Source: Triops longicaudatus (taxonomy: Eukaryota; Arthropoda; Branchiopoda; Notostraca; Triopsidae). From it: a DNA stretch of 64,000 nt. The notes under the pieces were generated by a model. It worked only from the letters and a program-made list of their open reading frames with translations, was not told where the DNA came from and did no database searches. Shown piece by piece: positions 38,780 to 50,748 of this stretch (its first letter is position 1; every line of letters begins with the position of its first letter). The position numbers and the translations under genes were made by a program. The stretch lies in the NCBI GenBank assembly GCA_022885665.1, contig JAGQDJ010000163.1, positions 1-64,000 on the forward strand. The letters run 5' to 3'.

Positions 38780-41339
38780 TATGCATATGTCAGCTAGTAG
38801 ACTGAAATAAGGAGTCTCGCGCCTGCAATATACAAACATTGCATATAGCAATTCATGGGAATAATACAGAGAATTTAATAACAAATAAGACAGATCAAAA
38901 GTGATAAACTTGAAACATATTAAATTAGCCATACTTACGAGATTTCCGGTAAATGAGTAAACTTCAAAGATACACAACTTACAGAACAGACGCCATAACG
39001 GACACAAATACAAAGGTGAAGCTTGGAGCGCGCGGGCACCGTTGATGGCGCTACTTTACTTGGCGCGCCGGATATTTCAATTTCCCCCGTTTTTCAGTAC
39101 TGTGAAAAGCGAGACCTCACATTGTCAACTTGAGTGTCTCTATAACCGCTTCTGTTCTGGGAAAACGTGATTTAAATACCCGAGATTAGTCAATTCTAGG
39201 TATGAAGGACAAACTTTGCTGCTAAAACAGTACACTATTGTAATGCTCGAAATGTTTTAACGGATTTCTGTCACAACTCATTAGGAAAAATGACGGTAAT
39301 TCCGGGTATCACTTGCATTCTTAGTTAGCCGCCTTAGCTGTTTTAATATGATTTTCGCTAGCTTTCTTGGTTTCAGTGTTCCGAAACTTAGAGTAAATTA
39401 GCAACACGACCTTCCAAATTAGGGAGAAAAAGGAATAACAGACGTTTTACGAGTCTTAACGAGATCACTTTTCCTATTAAGAAAAAGGCTCTCCATAAGT
39501 TTAGCCAGGGCTGCACTACTCTTTTTTTCTGAGGTCACCAATACGACGAGGAATTATTTAGAAAGACAATTTGACAACATCCTAAAATGTCCTTGAAATG
39601 CGTCAAATTCCCCTACGATAAAAAATGTCAATGGTAGACTTCTCTTCCCAAGTAGCACACTTCACACGAAAAATAGTAGAAATACGATCGCTGACGTAAA
39701 TTATGTGTGCAAGCTTAAAAGAATATCTGCACTAAAACGTTGTTTATCGATGCAAAAGCAGTTCTTACTCAAATTAAATTTAGTAAATAGTTTTCACAGA
39801 TGCGAATTTTTACTCGAAAAACTTAACGATCATTCACATTAACACAGATTTTTTCGCAATTCTTTTAACGTACAATACACGCCAAAATGTGCAATACATA
39901 CAATTGTTCTATCAACAACTAACGAGTGGTCAATATTGTTATCAAATGAAGTCAAAGCGACATTTCAATACTTTCTATTTCAACACATTTCTTCAGAATT
40001 CATAGCTTTTTGACTTGCAACATCTCCTTTTGGTACCAATAATATATGCTCGAGGATCGTTTCTCAACGATTTTTTAGAGTCATAACAGAGTCACTTTTT
40101 GTAAAAATAGGGGTGACTTTGATTTTGTGATCATTCATTGATTATGAGAAGTATATTAACACTCCCAGAACCAAAATCGCGGCTACGGCCCTAATTAGTA
40201 GACTTGTCCTATTGCATGGATAAGAAACTCGACAATTTACGTGAGCTTGATTTTCAGAAATAATAGACCTATTAATACGCTATAATAGACCTATTCATTT
40301 ATTCATTGAAAATGTTCTAGAAGAACACTTGTTTGTTTTTCGGTATTATTTTCTGGATTTAATCTTGCACGAAAATTATTCGCTCAGTAATTGGGTATAG
40401 TTCTTCTACGTCAGCAAAAATGACTATGCTGAAGCCTCTTAATATTTCCTTACCTTCGTCTGATCAATAAAAAATGTTCCAGTATGCAATCTACTCTGCT
40501 ATAGTAAGTTATAAACTTATATATACTTACTTCAGTTATATATACTTACTTCAGGAGAACTGGAATTACTGTTAATGTCATCGCCCCCTTATAGTATCTA
40601 TGTAATTATGTGTCTGTGGTTGGGGAGAAAGCTTTCACACTCCTAGCAGCCAAACCCGTAAAACGAGATTGTCGCACGTTATAAACTGCAATCGTGATGA
40701 TTGTCTTACGAACATTTTACAATAGTGATTATTGTTTAATAGAGATAAAGAAGACAAGACCATGAAAATGTAACTGGTTTTTATTCTGAACACTTCTCCA
40801 CGTATAACGTTACATGAAGTTATAATTAAATTATAAACTCTTCAAATTAGACACAAAAGCAGATAATACCGGTTAGGGGAAAGTGCTAATGCCAATAATT
40901 AAAATCAAATTAACACATTTGGATGTCACAACTTTCGATAGCTCGAAATGAAAAGATCTGCGACACGACACTTTTTGAATACCCTTGGGCAGAAAGACAA
41001 TTTTCTTTTCTCGGAAAGGATCAACTCATTTGAGGATTATTAGACTACACACCTTTGATTCATTACGTTGATTTCCATGTTACTGACTGGACATCTCGGT
41101 AGTTAACAAAATAAAATCTTCGGATTTCAATAAAGTACACATGTTCTCAGACAACTACCACATTAACGTCAATTTCAATTACTAATATTCCCGTTACTAT
41201 GGAATTCTAAAACAGACGAGCAATTTGGCCTTTTGTGCTACACAGATTGTTTCGGGTAATCTTATGCTATTTATATTTTTTTGTAATCCCTTTCTGAAAC
41301 TCACAGCGTGTAATATTTTAGAATCTCCTTGCAGGGTTT
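38780..41339. other. RAD21 5' region and intergenic DNA
   Basis: The first part holds the RAD21 leader, which is split by an intron at 38823-38938 (minus strand, GTAAGT...GCAG). Near 39060 the sequence TTGGCGCGCCGG partly resembles an E2F site. The rest, to 41339, is AT-rich with no supported gene, apart from a repeat fragment at 40161-40192. Confidence 0.5.
40161..40192 (-). repeat. Fragment of the GGCCGTA...GATTTTGGTTC repeat family
   Basis: On the minus strand this reads GGGCCGTAGCCGCGATTTTG followed by GTTCTGGGAGTG. It resembles the start of the repeat at 28318 (GGCTGTACCCAGGATTTTGG, then TTCGGAGG). Only one end is recognisable and the full extent is unknown. Confidence 0.45.
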
Positions 41340-43697
41340 TTAGTCCTGATGAAGAGATTTGCCAAAGCGGACATTTTCCTGGCTCTCAATCACGGGCTCT
41401 CCCATAATCTTTACAGGAGTTAAAACCACCTTTTCTTCCACAGGTTCCATTTTCGCATTACAAGGTCTCGCGGACCGTGGAGGCAAAATGACAGGCAAAA
41501 GAAAGATGGCAAAAACGGACAATATATGGAGCCAGAAATACATTTGCCTAAAGAGATATAGGGAGAATAGAATGATTACCGTATCTACGAAAGTAGGTAT
41601 TCTAAGGCTACTTACTGATAAAGTCGAATGCTGGGCCAAAACTCCAGCAAAACGAAACTGAACGTGACGTATCCAAGGGCAACACGTGTCATCAAACACG
41701 TCGCAACGTCGTAAAGAAACTTCTTACTCTTTGAACTCATAAAGAAGGGCCGAATTGATCGGCGAACCTGGTAGGGATGCAACGAGGGATAATGAAACTT
41801 GCTGGCTTTATGCTAGCTAGCCGACAGTATTGTCGAAATAATTATACTTTATTAAAAGAAAGAAAAAAAAAGGTTTACCGATCGCGAGGCCACGGTGAAT
41901 ATTGCACCACCCAAAAAGGTCAGGTAGTAACCGGGGTAAAATCCATGCCAGACAGCTGAAAGGCAATATGTGAGAACAGTCCGGCAGACAGGCGCACGCT
42001 CATACACAATGAAACGCAGCCAGCGCGTCGTGCATTTGTTCCAATGATCAATGCTGTCTTTCAAACTTAGCCCAAGCTAGATAAATATTAACAAGTATTA
42101 GCACGCTTTTCCTCGCGTCGACTCATTCTTTACTGACGTCGACGTACTTCAAACTTCTTTATATCGATATTAGAAATTAGGTCCCAACGCGCTTCTCCTT
42201 GAACTGTGTAGCCGTTAAACCCAAGTCCGGAAGCGTTACAAATGGCATCTGCGAGTAGCCAAGCATGGTAGTATTTCATTCGCACAACTGTGGTAGCCAC
42301 GACTAAGTACCACGTTTGATACCAAACAGGTTTCGACAAATATACTTCCTCTGAAAAGAAACCAAAATTAAAAACAATTAAAAGTAGAACACAAAATGAA
42401 AACAAAGGATACGAACATCGTCCTACAAAATCGCAAGAGAAAGCAATGACCTTGGTTATACTATTGTGAAAACGTCTGAACACTTTGCAAACGCTTAGGA
42501 AATTCACTCTTACCTTTTACTCGCTGAATGGGCACTTCTGGTACCAATTTGACAAACAACAAGGCGCAGACAATGCTGCCAACGGCTTTCTTCATAACTA
42601 CACAAAATGCCGAGGGTTCTCGGCTGACTCGATTATTGGAATTTTTATCCAGCTGAGATGAGAGCAATCAGTCTTTTGTTCGTAAACGAGTGCACTTCCA
42701 TGTCTTACCAATGAAGCTGAAATTTTCTTGGCATAGTTTTGCCCATTGATGAAGTCCATGTAATCGGCATACAAAACAGTTGGCCCACACATGAGTGCTT
42801 GAAAATGGAAGGCATAGCTGAAGAACTCCAACGGTTTGGGGTATTTTCTAACATTTGATAAAACAATTTCTTCAAGAACAAAAGAAAAAATGTGACAGAA
42901 TAGGCAACACACTTTATCACTTGTTCTTTTTGATAAGGTGTCAGCTCCTCTTCCTTTCGAGTTAAACCATCGTGCAAACTGAAGGCGAGACTAGACATCT
43001 TCTGCGTTATCACCATTAAAGGACCAGATATGTCTAGGGTATACGACCCGTAGTTATACAACTGACGTCTGATGTGAACTCCGGAAAGGTACAAGAGTGA
43101 AGCAACTAAAACCAGACTGCGAAAATTTCGCCAAAAAAAAAGAACATCGTCATCTTCCGTTCCATTTTCAGGACGCTTGTTTAAATTGGCTTACTGGTGG
43201 GATATTTTCGGACTCACTGAGAGCATGAGAATGTAGGAAAGTGTAGCCAAGCACACCAAATGTAAAGCATGCCTGTTTAACGTTGGAAAAGCCATTTACA
43301 GAGACTGCAGAAATTTCCATATATTGCTGAGTTACCTGCCAAAGCAGAAGAATCCAATTAAGAGTCCGAGAGCTAGCGCTACTGTGTGTCGCGCGGTTGT
43401 TGAGACTTTGTCCGGATGAAAATGGTGACGGTAGACGAACCCGAATATCAAGCACGTAAATTGACTGATCAAAAAATTCACCTGAAAGAATGAAAATGCG
43501 TTATTAACAACGATTACGGATTTCTTACTTATACTTTTTTTTAGTAGAAAAAAAAACACTTATCGACTTGAATTATTTGTATTTATGTATACCTGGTCTA
43601 TGGGTAGTCCAACAATATCGGAGAGCCACATGAATATTCGAGACCCGTCGTAAAAAGCATTTTCGTTGTCATTTCCAATATTGACGCTTTCTGACAT
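41340..43697 (-). CDS. MBOAT2: MBOAT1/2-type lysophospholipid acyltransferase
   Basis: This is a multi-pass ER enzyme that re-acylates lysophospholipids in the Lands cycle. Ten exons on the minus strand join in phase to about 523 residues: 43593-43697, 43336-43481, 43195-43272, 42913-43116, 42709-42847, 42514-42652, 42148-42350, 41879-42076, 41616-41767 and 41340-41547. The family start motif (LSDIVGLPIDQVNF) is present, as is SGPLMVITQK-x-SSLAF-x-LHDG. The catalytic signature is intact: Asn351 in DHWNKCTTRWL and His382 in VWHGFYPGYY. The length and these blocks fit MBOAT1/2 (Drosophila oysgedart class) rather than the LPCAT3 or porcupine branches. An in-frame upstream ATG at 43805 exists, but the family alignment supports 43697. 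The gene is divergent from SNX19. Confidence 0.93.
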
Positions 43698-44598
43698 TGT
43701 GTTAGTCGCACCTTGACTAAGGAAAATAGTGTTGATGTTTTTTGCAGTTAAACAATACTGACGGCACGGTTCGCTGTCAAACGTAAAGTTCCGCTTGTAG
43801 CGCAACGGAAGCTAATTATGAGTCGCCGTCACGTTCAACGGGGAAATGTACTGTGCAAAATTAACAGCTAGTCATTGAGAGTTGCCAAGCGATTAAAAAA
43901 GCACTGATAAAAATGTTACGCGAGAGGCTGGGTCAAAGGCGCGGGTGATACTGAGTTAACGCGCGAGCAACATGATACGCGGCAAATTATTTTCCGAAGC
44001 TTACATTTACAACGATAAGAAACAAACCCCTTACAAGTCACGTTTTGTTCCACGCCAGCCGCAGGAAAAGATATACTTTCACTTGGAAATGATCAAGAAT
44101 GTCGTCAGTCACGAATCTGGGTTGCGGCTTGCTTATGGGTATAGTACAGTAAAGAAACTTCGGGTGCATGCGTACATCGCGTCAACGACGAACCGACCTT
44201 GACGAGCAAATCACACTGTACGAAGCCGCGCCTCCACATATTTCAAGGTGCGTGTGAACGAAAACAAGGCAAAGCTCGAGTGACGTCATGTAGACGAAAT
44301 GTAGAACACAGGTATCGAATCATGGACTGGTAACTATCGGTATTGGCTTCTCCTTTTCATGACTCGATACTTGAAAGTTTTGTGATGATTCAACAGGCAA
44401 CAACGTAAACATTACTTAAAAATGATTCTGTAATTATGAGCTAAATCCTGGATTACGTTTCTTCCTATTTCCTCTCTGCGAGTGTCAAGTAAGTACACCG
44501 TGTCTTAAGTTATTAACATATCAACGGAGGTAAAACACTGTACTAAACGGTGTATCTTTTTCTTCCCGCAGACGCCTTTCCGTATCGGTACGTTGATC
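43698..44598. other. Divergent MBOAT/SNX19 promoter region
   Basis: About 0.9 kb lies between two divergent start codons. A 76-codon frame at 43972-44202 matches nothing I know and is not called. An intron in the SNX19 leader is likely at 44489-44571 (GTAAGTAC...CCCGCAG). A perfect CRE palindrome lies at 44281-44288. Confidence 0.55.
44281..44288. promoter_or_regulatory. CRE palindrome TGACGTCA
   Basis: The full 8-bp cAMP response element consensus for CREB/ATF factors lies about 580 bp upstream of the MBOAT start codon and 310 bp upstream of the SNX19 start codon. Position between divergent genes makes a regulatory role plausible but unproven. Confidence 0.45.
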
Positions 44599-47500
44599 AT
44601 GATCCTGGCGAGATGGGTGAAAGACGTGACTTCGTGCGAAGCGTACCAAGTCGTTTCCTATCAACCGTTGTTAGTTAAGTGTTTGATAGCCACGCTGAGT
44701 TTTGTGATCTTGACACTCGTCTTTGATTGTTGGTTCGCTCCCTTCCTGTGCCATGGCTATCAACTGACGACATGTTTCTTCATACTGTCTTGTGTGGGAG
44801 CATGGGTCTGTTTCAAAGCCTTGATGGTCGTCGCCCAGGCCCGAGATTTGTGGGATATCAAGCCTGTCCTCGAAAAATGGGTCCCCAGCCTTATCCCGGT
44901 AGCAGAAGAAGCCACGGAGAAGCACGGTGTCGTAGCCTCCGCCGATCCTATTGGTGAGGAAATCGAGTGCTGGTTGAATTGCCTCGTCAATGAATCCATC
45001 CGGCCGTGGTATACCGAGATCCATGCCGAGCCCACGGACTTGGAGGAAATTCGCCTGCTTTTAGAGGATATTACAGTCAATCTTCGAGCTGTCATACAAA
45101 CGTGGGACACCAAATTAGTGGCCAGGGAGGTACTGGCCATTTTACGGCGTCATGTCGGAGAATACGTACACGTTTTAGCGAACACGGCCCAAAGGACGAA
45201 AACAGAGGCGGCTTTTGCATTCAAGAACGTCTGTATTAGTGAAGCGGACGTTGAACACAGTTTCAATTACTCCAACGCCGCTGTGGCCGTGGGCAAGGAA
45301 AAAATCACCGAACTGCTAGAAACGCTGTCAACAGCACTGTTACAAGGGTTAATGCCTGGCAATGTCCAGGATTGTTCAACCACCTTTACGATTGTTTCGT
45401 CATTGGTAGCTCGTCAGGTATTACAACCCCTAGTCGACATTTTATCGCGTCCCGAAGAAATTTATCGAGGCGTGGGTCTCGCTTTAGCTCCGGAACCGTT
45501 GCCCAATTACGAGATAGTAGGAAATGGGTCTTCGCATTGTCCCGTGCCATGTCTTACCTTGCCAAGTGTCGCCCAACCGGGAACTGCTTGTGATCAGGAT
45601 AGAAACCCATCGCGAACGAGCTTAGTAGAAGAAATCAATATTAAACACAACCTGCCTCAGCCGCATCGCTTAAATACCAGTCCTATCCGTAAACGACCAC
45701 CGTTGAGAAAAGTAGCAGAAGAAGAGGAAGAGGACAAGGCGGACGGTAGTTCGATAACAGAAGCTCAAGTTCATATTGGGTCCCCGTTGTTGGAAGGGAA
45801 AGGGAGTGAAAAAACGGTATCCTTTAAAGTAGTGAAAAACAGTACGCAGGTAACGGAAACCCAAAAGCCCGCCGTGAACGGTATTGCTAAGCCTCAAGAT
45901 TTGCCGCTGCCATCGAAACCTGCCCAGAACGAACATAGTACTTCGGGCGAGGCTGTGCCAATACGTCTTGACGACATCTCCCCCGTCTACGAAGACGTCG
46001 AAGACTTTGCCACGACAATTGCGAAACTTCGTTCCTTGCTGGAACAAAGGGATAGTCAGCAGAGTTTGGGTAGCGATCAAACTGATGGGAGTTCCTCACG
46101 TAAATCCTTGGCGGAAGGGAATAGCAAAGAGGAAAGAGAATCGGTCGGTTCCACTTCGGAGGAAGCCAACGGAGACAGCAGTTCTGAAGAAGTTGTTGAA
46201 GCTCCCGAAGTGCCTCTTGACGGCAGACCTTTTGTCAACGTGCGAATATCGAGTACGGAGACTCAGTTTGACGCCAGCGGTTCTCAGTATTCGCTGTACT
46301 GTGTGCAAGTAAGACGCTTATTCATTTTTTTATTTATTATATTTTTTTTTACAAAAAAAAAGAAACGTCGGATTTACGTGTCTTTTTTCCTACTTTGTGT
46401 TGCAGTATGAAGGGATTTACGCTATTGCAGACAGCAAAGCTGGTGTGGACGAAAAGTACTCGGGATTTGCGCCACTGCTTAGGAGTGAGTTGCCTCAGAA
46501 TGCCAACGCGTCACCAACGAATGGATCGAAATTAGTTTTGCAGCCTGTCTTAGTGAAAAGACGGTTCCGAGAATTCTTGCAGCTGCATTCTCGTTTAGAA
46601 GAACATCCCAAATGGAGACAGTACATGAGAGGTAAACAGCCTTCGTCGTGTGTTCCTGGAAGGAGAAAGCATATTGGAGTAGCGTGTAGAAGCTAAAGAG
46701 CTTAATTCTTCTTAGCTTAGTATTTCTATGGAGCCTTGATTTTCCATGTGGCCGATTTAAGACAAAGTCTAGTTTAAGAGGTTTTTCGATGAAAAATGGG
46801 CTCCACGTTCGTGACGGAAACTCGGCTTGCAAAGCTTTGAGGAAGGCGCATGAGATTTCGTTGTATGACTGCAAAGGATATTAGCGTTGATTGTTTTCAC
46901 GTTTTGAAGGTATTCGTGGGCCCAGCAAGTGGTTAAACCTGCCTTTTAGCAAATTGGACCAAAACACCATTTCTCACCGTAGATATTTCCTCGAGCGTTA
47001 CCTCCAGCAACTTTGCAACAGTGCAGGACTGTGTAGATCACCCGACTTACGAAATTTTTTGGCCTACTCGGCCCCAAGTCCTGTACATTCCACGGCTGGC
47101 CTGAAAGGTGAAATGCGCTTAGATAAGGTATTTACCATGTTTGATAATAATTGACCCCATGTTGTTGAAGGTTTGTTTCCTTTTTCGTTTTAGATACTAG
47201 TGAAAACAGTCACTGATGTATTCCATACCATTAAAACAGCCTTGCCAAGCTTCGACTTGGATACTGGTGCTAATTCCAGTGTAGGTAGTGTTCCCTCGGC
47301 GCCGTCTCAAACGGTACCGCAAAATCAGTTGATTGGGGGCTGGGAGCCTTTCATGAATAATAGGGCAAAGAGTGGAAGCGTGTCCAGCGTATCGAGCAAA
47401 GAAGAAGTTAAAGTGGTTTGCCAGCCCTATCAACATAATGTGTGTATTTCGTTTACTTTTATTTAATGTTTTCAATGAGCAATGCCGCCATTTCTCGAAA

Positions 47501-48383
47501 TACTGCAGACTGGGGATACGGAAAACTTACTACACGCATATCTGACGCAGAGTGATGCAAGGGTGGATTCAGCGTACGAAGCACTAGACTCGAAAGTGTG
47601 GTCTAGGTCTACTAGTTTACATTCAAGCCCTAGCCAGGTATCTTCACGTGATTCGGAAGACAAATTCACCCGGAATGGCAATAAGTGTTGTCAAGGCATG
47701 TTCAAATGTAGATGGCATTGTTGTTTATTTGCCTAAACTATAATCTATCCTTTAGTCGATGAATGGAGTAGTTTGGACGAGGAGTTACCTTTGACTTGTA
47801 GTGTTGTGCATTTAACGTTGGCAACGTTAACCCCATACGACTTATGGCTTTCCCAAGCGCCGGTTGTGTGGTTTATCAAATTGGCTTTAGGCAAATGGAT
47901 AGAAGCCTATTTACAAGTAAGATTTTACATAGGATTTTTGTTTTGTGTAGGGTTTTGCTTAATCTTGTGCTTAAACATGTTATCCTTTGTTATAACTTTT
48001 CTAGCAATTTTTAAAGACAATTACGAGTCGCTCAGCGCTAGCAAGTTATCTCAGATCGTTGAGAGAAACCATATGGTGCGCAAATCCAGTTCCAGTCACC
48101 TCGTGTGAATTATCTGTGATCAGAGAGCATGCTAAAATAGCGTTAATTAATGCTCTCCCAGGTAAGACCTTAGAAAATGCAGCTCTGCCGGTAAATTCGA
48201 ATCCTCTTTTCGGGAATTATAGGGTGGTCGTCTTTCGTGATTGGTTGTCGAGAATTTCAAGATGCGATTGATATGGTTTTATCTTGTTTTCTTTATCCTA
48301 CACTGAATCGAGACTTAGTATTAAGCCTCTTACAGTACGTCGTATGGAAATTACTTCCAGAGCATAAACGGAAACCAACATGA
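44599..48383 (+). CDS. SNX19: Sorting nexin, SNX19 type (TM-PXA-PX-Nexin_C)
   Basis: This is a membrane-anchored sorting nexin at endosome or ER membranes. Exons 44599-46308, 46406-46631, 46910-47127, 47194-47415, 47509-47707, 47756-47916, 48017-48161 and 48223-48383 give about 1,013 residues. Two hydrophobic segments (about 25-50 and 55-80) precede a PXA domain (about 100-300) and an acidic, Ser-rich linker. A PX domain follows (about 545-670) with the RRFREF motif (622-627). Then come TVTDVFHTIKTALP and a C-terminal Nexin_C domain. There is no RGS domain between PXA and PX, which separates it from SNX13/14/25. The ORF is open 6 nt further upstream, but the first ATG is at 44599. The 3' ends of exons 4 and 5 are uncertain: 47412 is possible for exon 4, and the exon 5 donor was chosen to keep phase. 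Confidence 0.85.
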
Positions 48384-50748
48384 ATCTTGTGTCGATTCTT
48401 TGCCGACTGTTTTACGGTAGAAGTAATGAACGTATGTGTATAAAAGGAATGTAGAGGTATTTACTGTAAGTTCACGTCGAAGTCGTCTGTCCCTTTATTG
48501 TGCTCCGCGCAGAGACAAGCGGAATAACTTTAAACGTCCTAGTCCTCACGTCATTCCTGTTCTTAAATGTCGCCTGCTTCCTGTAGTTAGGACATGGCAA
48601 TATCTAACGTACAAAATTAATTATGTACTGCATATTCTCACGTCTGTCCTCCACTTGCTCTGTCTGCAAGGCAGCTCAGTATGTCTCCTTAGTATCAAAC
48701 CCCTTAATAGTGTTGACTGATTAACAAGTGGTCAAGTATTTCCTTGTTCCCAATACCTAACAGAGAAGGAAATTCGTAATTTATTTCTTGGAAGGCCTTA
48801 TGGAAAGAAAAGGAAAATCGTGTTGTTAGTAGAAAAAGTATACACATTTTATGGACCCTGTTTGCTTGCGTAAATACGTTCAAGAAAGATAGTATTTTTA
48901 GTGTAGCTATTTACGTATTGTGAACGACTATACATGATGTATTACGTGATACCGTGTGAGTACCGATTTCGGTGGGATCAGTTACCCTCTCCCCATTTTA
49001 TTTCAACATCACCAAATAATTTTTCTCCTTTTCTCACACAAGCGTTCTGTTTTGTATACAAATTCGGGCTTCTTCGTCCAGGTCCCAGACGTTTCGAAAA
49101 GTGTTACAAAGAAAAAATATCTACGCGATTGAATAACCGATTGGAACTACAATTGATTCTGTGCCCTCTAACCCTGTTGATTTGAACTTATATTCAGGAA
49201 GAGCCATTTACAATCTTAGGAGCTTGCAAAGCATCAACGGACACCTCTTGTAGATTAAGACAAGTTACATGTCTTCAGTTTAGAATAACCTAATACTGAT
49301 ACACGTGGGAGAGAAAGTTGATAGTAATTTGTGTTGTCAATATAGAAAGAAAATAAAGGCTCGTGTGATCAGAGATTCAGATCTTACTTAGCTTATTGTT
49401 TGCAAATCGTTCTTAGATATTTTACGTCTGTTGTGTCAAAGACTGTACATTCATAATTTCTTATGATGGGGCGTGAGCATATTTTCGTTGCCGTCACAAT
49501 AGAATCGTACGTGGCTATAATCTACAGTTGATAATAAATATTTATTTAATACACTGTAGTGCAATGACACCGTAGACTATAGGAATATATGACATCAGTA
49601 GACTAATAAGACGACTAGTTACGATGTTAAAAGCAAAGATAATTATCCAGACAGATCACGTAATAATAAAAGTTCGGTTGACTTAAATTTTTAATTATGA
49701 GGAGGAACTTCACTAAAAGCTTATCCCGCGGATAGGGAAAAAGGGGGATCATCTAGTTCTGGTAAAGTTCACTTTTGCTTTGCTTCCCGACAGCAGGGAT
49801 ACATCGCACTAGAGTTCGTGTCAACTGAAAATGAAAAAGTGTTATTGTCCCCATACTCCAAGAACACGAATGATTAAACCTTTCGTACTCACTTATCAAC
49901 TTCTCCTAGTCAACATGCTACCTTAAGGCTGCATTGCCTCTGCGTGTACAAAGTCAGCACGACAATTTAAAATCATCTTTCTTCTTTGGTGGTCTAATAC
50001 AAAAACAGCATGGTAGTAAGCATTAAAAATACAACTTTTAACTGTAAACAATAACTGCAGCAGTAACTTTCAGTTGTTACGCTTGCAAACGTGGGGAAAT
50101 AACGAATGCATTTCAATCAAGCGCGAAGATGCCAACCGTCGTGTATGACAGTGCAGTTTTTCACTTGGAAAAGACCATCCTTTGTTAGTCTCATCGGGAT
50201 AAAAATTGTCCTACTGGAGCGCAAATTCACCTTCCATGTGAAGCTGTTTGATTGCACCCAAACATGTGCTACGTTGGAGTTATCACTTTTATATAGGGAA
50301 AACAACATTCTCACTGTCGCGTAATCAGCAGGAACACGGGGAAACAGTACTTCAGCTCTTGCTGGCATTTAATACGTGTTAAAGAGGCACACGTGAGCAT
50401 TTTCACGCAACGCAACGTGTAAGCTACAGTATGCATACCGCATGATAGGTACATTCTCGACTCTGTTCTTTAAGTTCCTCGAGCCCTTGCTAAATCTCAT
50501 TATGCTTTTTCCCAATTAATCCGTGGAAAAATTCATTGAACAGAAACTTGGTAATTACTTTTTGTTACTAACAGGTACGGAGTGACTAAATTTTACGGAA
50601 GGATTTGCCTTTGAAACGGAACAAAATCATGTTATTAAAGAGAAATTTCTCGGGCCTTGTTCGTCTCCATGAATGGCAAAAGGACAAGAAAGGTAGTTTC
50701 TTTTTTTTTATTATAACTCCTTAACGTTCTGCAACTATACATGAATTT
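48384..50748. other. SNX19 3' flank and convergent intergenic region
   Basis: AATAAA at 49352-49357 (plus strand) is a candidate polyadenylation signal for SNX19, implying an approximately 1-kb 3' untranslated region. No other gene is supported before the SECISBP2 stop codon at 50749. Confidence 0.5.
50707..50712 (-). other. Polyadenylation signal AATAAA for SECISBP2
   Basis: AATAAA on the minus strand lies about 40 nt after the SECISBP2 stop codon, suggesting a very short 3' untranslated region. Confidence 0.6.

Noticed and set aside
43972..44202. 76-codon frame between MBOAT and SNX19
   Set aside because: No recognisable family or splice partner; it lies in a divergent promoter region and is likely chance.
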